Of a DNA stretch of 22,137 bases, positions 17,438-22,137 are shown piece after piece; within the stretch, counting starts at the first letter, position 1, and each line of letters begins with the position of its first letter. The translations under genes and the position numbers were made by a program. The stretch lies in the NCBI GenBank assembly GCA_001929475.1, contig LXFE01000215.1, forward strand, positions 1 through 22,137, given 5' to 3'. The DNA is from Neolecta irregularis DAH-3. Taxonomy: Eukaryota > Ascomycota > Neolectomycetes > Neolectales > Neolectaceae. A model generated the notes under the pieces. That model was not told the origin of the DNA. It searched no databases and saw only the letters and a list, made by a program, of their open reading frames with translations.

Positions 17438-20321
17438 CTATTCAATTTCCTCAACTACGACTTCATCATCGTCATCCGATGCGATATCTGTCATATCCTC
17501 ATCATCAACACTTCCTTCCCGACTCAAAACAAAATCATGGTTTGGTTTGATGTATATTCTTCCATTCCGGACCGTAATCTCTGCGGTTTCTCCGTCTCGA
17601 ATCTGTCCGCGAAGGATCATAACTGCAAGAGGGTTGAGTATTTCGTTTTGAATAAGTCGATTAAGTGGACGGGCGCCATAGATGGGGCTGTAACCGGCAC
17701 TTCCAAGATTATCCTTCGCAGCGTCGTCCATGGTGATGTTTACTGCTCGCTGATTTTCAGCTAGTCGTTTCTGAACTTCCTGAATACGAACTTCGACAAT
17801 TTTTCGAATCTCACGTTTGCTGAGTCTGTTAAACAAACAGATTGAGCTAATTCGATTCAGAAATTCGGGCTTGAAGAATTTTCGGATTGATTCCATAACG
17901 AGCTCTTTCGTTTGAGAATCTACCTTGGCAGAGTTCGACAGAGCAAGATACTCAGCGCCGAGATTCGAAGTCATGATAATGACCGCGTTCTTGCAATTGA
18001 CTACTTCGCCTTTTCCGGACGTAAGTCTTCCTTCATCAAGAACTTGAAGAAGAATATTGAGAACCTCCGGAGAAGCTTTCTCAATTTCATCGAACAGAAC
18101 TACACAGTATGGTTTTCGACGTAGCTGCTCGGTGAGTTGACCCCCTTCGTCGTGTCCTATGTAACCAGGTGGTGCACCGATAAGTCTAGATACTGAATGT
18201 TTCTCCATGTATTCCGACATATCGATACGAACCATGGCGCCTGCGTCATCGAATAAGAATTCCGCAAGAGTCTTACATAGAAGTGTCTTTCCAGTACCCG
18301 AAGGACCCACAAACAATAAGCTTGCGATTGGTTGATTGGAATCTGCCAGACCGGACCTACTTGTTTGCCAAGTCATACGAGAGGCATACACACCTTGAGA
18401 GTCGAATTGAATTTGCAACAGCAGTTACAGCTTCCTTCTGGCCGACAACAGCCCTTCCGAGAACCTGTTCCATGTTTAAAAGTTTATCGATTTCGGTCTG
18501 CTTAAGTCTGGTAACCGGAATACCCGTCCACTTTGCAACAATGTCACAAATCTGATCCGGCCCAACCACGTCAGTGACTAATGGCGTAACTCCTGTAATT
18601 TCCATTTGGGCGGCTGCCTCTGCATCGATTTGAGATTTCTGCCGTTCGAGAATTTCAATTCGTTTCTGAAGGTCTGGAATGCCGTAGTATGTTAGATCGG
18701 CCGCTGTTTGGAGATCCCCTCGCCGTTCTGCATCGGCAGCTTTGACTCGGAGTTCATCGAGCCGTTTTTTGGCTTTTTGAACTTCGTCGCCTCTTTGTTT
18801 TTCAAGCTCGTACTAGGTTATTAGCCAGAATCATTTGTGATAAGAAAGACGTACTTTCTCTTTCAGTGGGCGAAGTTCTTCCTCTAGGTTGGCTGCTTCC
18901 ATTTTTGCAACTTCCAATCGGTCCTTGGAGATTTTATCCTTCTCCCGTTCGAGAGCGTGTATTTCAACCAGGACTCTCCGCAGATTCCTCTCCAAGACAT
19001 CTATCTGTTCCGGCTGACTATCTCTTGCGACTCGAACGCTTGCAGCAGCCTCATCAATCAAATCGATGGCAGAATCTGGAAGTCGTCGTGAGGTAAGATA
19101 TCTTCCTGCCAGCTGAGCTGAAGTGACAAGGGCGGCATCTGCAATCGTGACACCATGATGAACTTCGTACTTCTCCTTCAATCCTCGAAGAATCGAGATT
19201 GTATCCGGGATTGAAGGTTCTTTCACTTGAACTTGTTGGAAACGGCGTTCAAATGCAGCATCTTTCTCAATGAATTTCCGGTATTCTTTGATTGTCGTGG
19301 CTCCGATACAGTGAAGTTTACCTCTCGCAAGAAGAGGTTTAAGGAGATTTGCAGCGTCCATTCCGCCTTCCCCGGAGGCTCCAGCTCCTTGAAATTCAGA
19401 GGGAGAAGTTCATAATATGACATTTACCCATAAGAAGATGCATTTCGTCGACAAATAAAATAATCATATCGCTGGAATTTTCGATTTCCTTCAATACACT
19501 CTTGATCCGTTCTTCGAATTCGCCGCGATATTTGCTTCCTGCGACTAGAGAACCGATATCAAGACTGAGGAGCTTTGTATTCTGAAGATTCGCGGGAACA
19601 TCATTGTCGACAATTCGCTGAGCAAGTCCTTCAGCAATTGCAGTCTTCCCAACACCGGGTTCGCCAATCAAGACAGGATTGTTCTTAGTTCTAGTAATTT
19701 AATTAACGGCTCTAGTTGATTGTCTTACCTTCTTGAAAGAATTCGGATAACTCTGCGTATCTCATCTTCCCTACCGATTGTGGGGTCCAAAGCACCTTCT
19801 CTGGCTTGAGCGGTAAGGTCGACGGTATATTTACTGAGCGCTTCGAATCCTTCCTCTGCAGATTTTGATTCGACTCTGCGATTTCCGCGCGTTGAGATAA
19901 TGGATTGCTCAAGAGCCTTTGGAGTAACACCAGCCTCAGTTAAAGCTTGTTTGATAATGTTATCTTCAGCGACGGCAGCAATGATGTGATCGACCGCAAT
20001 AAATGAGTCCTTTTGCTGTTTCTGCAGCTCAGCGGCGCGACGTAGAGTTTTCAGTGATGATGGAGAGAGAGCAACGCTTTCTGGTGGAGGGTCTTGTGAG
20101 GGTTGACGAACAAGCTGTTTTTTGATATTTCTTTCGGCGACAAGAGGATCTCCTCCTGCTTTTTGGATAATTGTTTTAAATAAGGAAGACCCGTCGTCGT
20201 CATTCAGTAGACTACACGCGATGTGGACTGGCATTATTTGCGGATGAGCATAGGCGGTCGCCATGTTATGCGACTCCTGGACGACCTTTTCAGCCTTTTC
20301 TGTGAATTTCAAATTATTCAT
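17438..20321 (-). CDS. HSP104: Hsp104/ClpB-type protein disaggregase
   Basis: Hexameric AAA+ ATPase that, with Hsp70/Hsp40, threads aggregated proteins through its pore. Exons 19729-20321, 19428-19690, 18855-19387, 18394-18812 and 17438-18356 give 908 residues. The Clp N-domain starts at [18 protein letters not shown]1 has Walker A GEPGVGKT (207-214), pore loop [11 protein letters not shown], Walker B ILFVDEMH and arginine finger FERRF. A coiled-coil middle domain follows. NBD2 has Walker A GPSGTGKT (620-627), pore loop GYIG, Walker [11 protein letters not shown] and EFLNRIS. The tail is acidic ([12 protein letters not shown]), a fungal feature. Introns are 38, 40, 42 and 37 nt. A TATATA lies at 20433-20438, about 112 nt upstream; I see no clean three-unit heat-shock element. 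All catalytic residues are intact. Confidence 0.97.
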
Positions 20322-20562
20322 GATCGAGTGGTTGATCAGAATGAGGAAGATGGTGGTAGTTGTGTAGAAATCGAAGTAGTCGGCCAATGTTCCACAACTC
20401 CCCAGAAATCCTTGGAAATGCCCAACCACCGCTATATAACGTCATAATGTCTTATATTGGGAAATAATGTTTCAGTGTAGAGGACAAGAGAAAGTCAATT
20501 ATATTTCTATGTCAACACACAGTATTCAAAGGCCCCGTCACGAATACCATGCAAGTAAATAT

Positions 20563-21274
20563 TTAATAGCATCCTTTCACCCTTAGTTGGTGAATTTTCC
20601 ATAATGCAAGTAAAAGACTGAGAAATCCAGCAAAGCCCACTGGTACAACTCCAAAAACAGCGACTTCTTTCAGGTTCAGTTGTCGTTTCCGATCAGGCTC
20701 GCGAAAGACATTCGAAGTTATGTAATCTTGAATGGTATATGCCACTGTCAGAACCTAAGAAGTAAGAGCATATAATATATATGGAGTCATTGTGTACGCA
20801 AGATATCCCTATCCATGAGGGCAATAGAAATTCCTCATATCCAGATGATATTGTTGTTGTGATTCCGTTGGTGATGACACAGTTAAGAGCTGTCAGCGAT
20901 AATAGCCGAATGATTGTGGCCTGGGGGGAGTACCGTACAAGCCTACACGATCAATCAAGATACCATGAAAGCTTATACCAACGGTCCAGCATTCCGTTCG
21001 CAAACATAAAAAATAGATATCCGGCAACTGAGCACTATCTCGTGTCAACTCTGGTATTTCTTAAGAAACACACCCAAAGTAACGTGGTTACAACCTCCCA
21101 GAATCCAGAGTCCGGTCGTTCCCCAGCGACAATTCTGGTGCCAATTTGATAGCATTGAAGATAACCAAGGAGACAGGGTACGATGGATGCAGTGCGACAT
21201 AGAAAAATTGGAATATACCAGTGCGGCTTTTTTAGGAGAAGCCGAGATATGCGAGGATGCCTAGGATTGGGCAT
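20563..21274 (-). CDS. EOS1: EOS1-like ER membrane protein of N-glycosylation
   Basis: Four exons (21074-21274, 20979-21034, 20798-20942, 20563-20754) with introns of 39, 36 and 43 nt give 197 residues. After a basic N-terminus (MPNPRHPRISRLLLKKPHW) come about four hydrophobic segments. The family signature is MLDRWLVRYSPQATIIRLL, like the SRWL-NYTPQATI-RLL block of fungal Eos1; the first intron boundary lies before CSVAGYLFF and the second splits the Trp codon in DRWL. EOS1 in yeast is an ER membrane protein linked to N-glycosylation and oxidative-stress tolerance; its biochemical activity is unknown. The protein is much shorter than yeast Eos1 (about 366 residues), mainly lacking long hydrophilic regions. 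The start is the only ATG in the first exon. Confidence 0.83.
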
Positions 21275-22137
21275 TTAATTGACCGCAATTAGTGATGCAT
21301 GAGGCGATCAGGGAGGATTGCAGGATTGCAGGATTTGTTGGATGAGAATGGAATGAGTCAAGGGCGGGAGAAGTGGTGAGAGAAGAATCCGTCTCTTCCA
21401 ATATATTAATTTATCCAGGTGCTTTGTACTATAATGAGGCTAACTCGCTATTGAGTCGTCCACGTTGGGAATACAAAGATGAACATTAGAAAAACTATTT
21501 CATTTGTCGCGAATTTTTCAGCTCTGTTAAGAGAATGTAGGCCAGGTAAAGGGATTATTGAGCATTCAACATTCGGACAAAAAAGAATAAAGTCTAATAA
21601 AAAAAGGAATGTATTCTACATTCAATTCATTAATACTCCGCTTTGTTCGTCGACAGAAAATCTGCGGGAAGGTTCATCGTCATCTGTGAAGTGGAGTCCA
21701 TTGGTGTAAGTGTTGGAGCTCGAGTACAAAAAGATCAGGTTATATTTCCTTAATCTAAGCTTGTGGACGTGTGAGCTTAGACTAAGATATGTGAGCGTAG
21801 CCTTTATGCACATTTCTATCTAATGCCCTTATTTCTTTATCTGCCACCTACTGTATTGGTATGGGTATATCCAGGTAATACCCGGGTATACCCTTACAAA
21901 TTGCCAGCCGCCTGCTGGAAAAATATGACATGTGCACCCGCCGGAGCCTCTCTGGTGGGTGGGGCCTCTTAGGCCGGATTTTTATGACTCCCGTCTTCAC
22001 TAAGAGATCCAACTACCCACCTGGAGAATGCTCTGGCAGGCTGTTAGGTTGTATGGCGGTTTGTTTCCTATATGTGATGCTTCTTCAAAGGTCCCCTTTT
22101 GATTTTCTTGTATTGAATTTGTTGGCAGACCATTAGT
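21275..22137. other. Right flank: EOS1 upstream region and repeat DNA
   Basis: No gene is recognised. GGATTGCA is repeated at 21316-21331. TCTAAGCT...AGCTTAGA (near 21754-21781) is a short inverted repeat. From about 21860 the sequence carries GGGTATAYCC-type words and then the CCCGCC-GAG repeat family. A frame open to the window edge (21930-22136) runs through the repeat and is not called. Confidence 0.5.
21902..21967. repeat. Right copy of inverted flanking repeat
   Basis: The reverse complement of 21937-21967 matches bases 1-31 at 29 of 31 positions, and weaker similarity extends to about 21902. It holds an imperfect hairpin (CCCGCCGGAG / CTCTGGTGGG). The adjoining GGGTATATCC and GCCTGCTGGA words are shared with 2550-2640 in the same orientation. 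Confidence 0.75.

Noticed and set aside
21930-22136. Open frame running off the right edge
   Set aside because: It runs through the flanking repeat and hairpin, and its composition follows the repeat rather than a coding gene.
1-22137. tRNA, rRNA, CRISPR, phage or biosynthetic cluster
   Set aside because: I looked for T-arm-like sequence, spaced direct repeats and signature enzymes; none is present.

Overview
The window is nuclear DNA of a fungus, most likely a filamentous ascomycete (Pezizomycotina). The evidence is spliceosomal introns in every gene but one, a fungal-type Gea/GBF1 ARF-GEF, Hsp104, EOS1, and Kex2-processed secreted cysteine-rich peptides. No bacterial operon, phage, CRISPR array, rRNA or tRNA is visible. 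I cannot name the species.

Layout. Positions 1-1622 are repeat-rich and gene-poor (hairpins, GC-rich patches, relic ORFs). Positions 1623-3890 hold a tandem duplication of one gene with its promoter; each copy encodes a 106-residue secreted precursor with a Kex2 site and an 8-cysteine mature peptide (minus strand). Next come a plus-strand GEA2-like ARF-GEF (4333-9127, 11 exons), a plus-strand NIPSNAP protein (9518-10501), a tiny minus-strand Cys/His protein of the fungal 'MC...CGH' type (10878-11036), an acylphosphatase (12019-12349, plus) and a Gdt1/TMEM165 transporter (12813-13712, plus). Three minus-strand genes follow: a zinc alcohol dehydrogenase (14419-15812), HSP104 (17438-20321) and EOS1 (20563-21274). 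The right end (about 21840-22137) returns to the repeat family of the left end, in inverted orientation.

How the genes relate. The conserved genes are ordinary housekeeping genes. GEA2 (early-Golgi ARF activation), GDT1 (Golgi Mn/Ca/H homeostasis needed for glycosylation) and EOS1 (ER N-glycosylation) all serve the secretory pathway, which also processes the two peptides. In a eukaryote this proximity need not mean co-regulation.

Most notable. I rebuilt every gene by joining reading frames against family conservation. The 32 introns inferred are remarkably short: 27 are 32-40 nt and the longest about 57 nt. They include one apparent GC-AG intron, several AAG and three GAG acceptors, and two stop-free introns of 3n length. 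The second notable item is the peptide pair: a cysteine codon is completed across a 38-nt intron in both copies, and exon 2 has diverged 3-4 times more than exon 1 or the intron. I found no convincing new multi-gene system.
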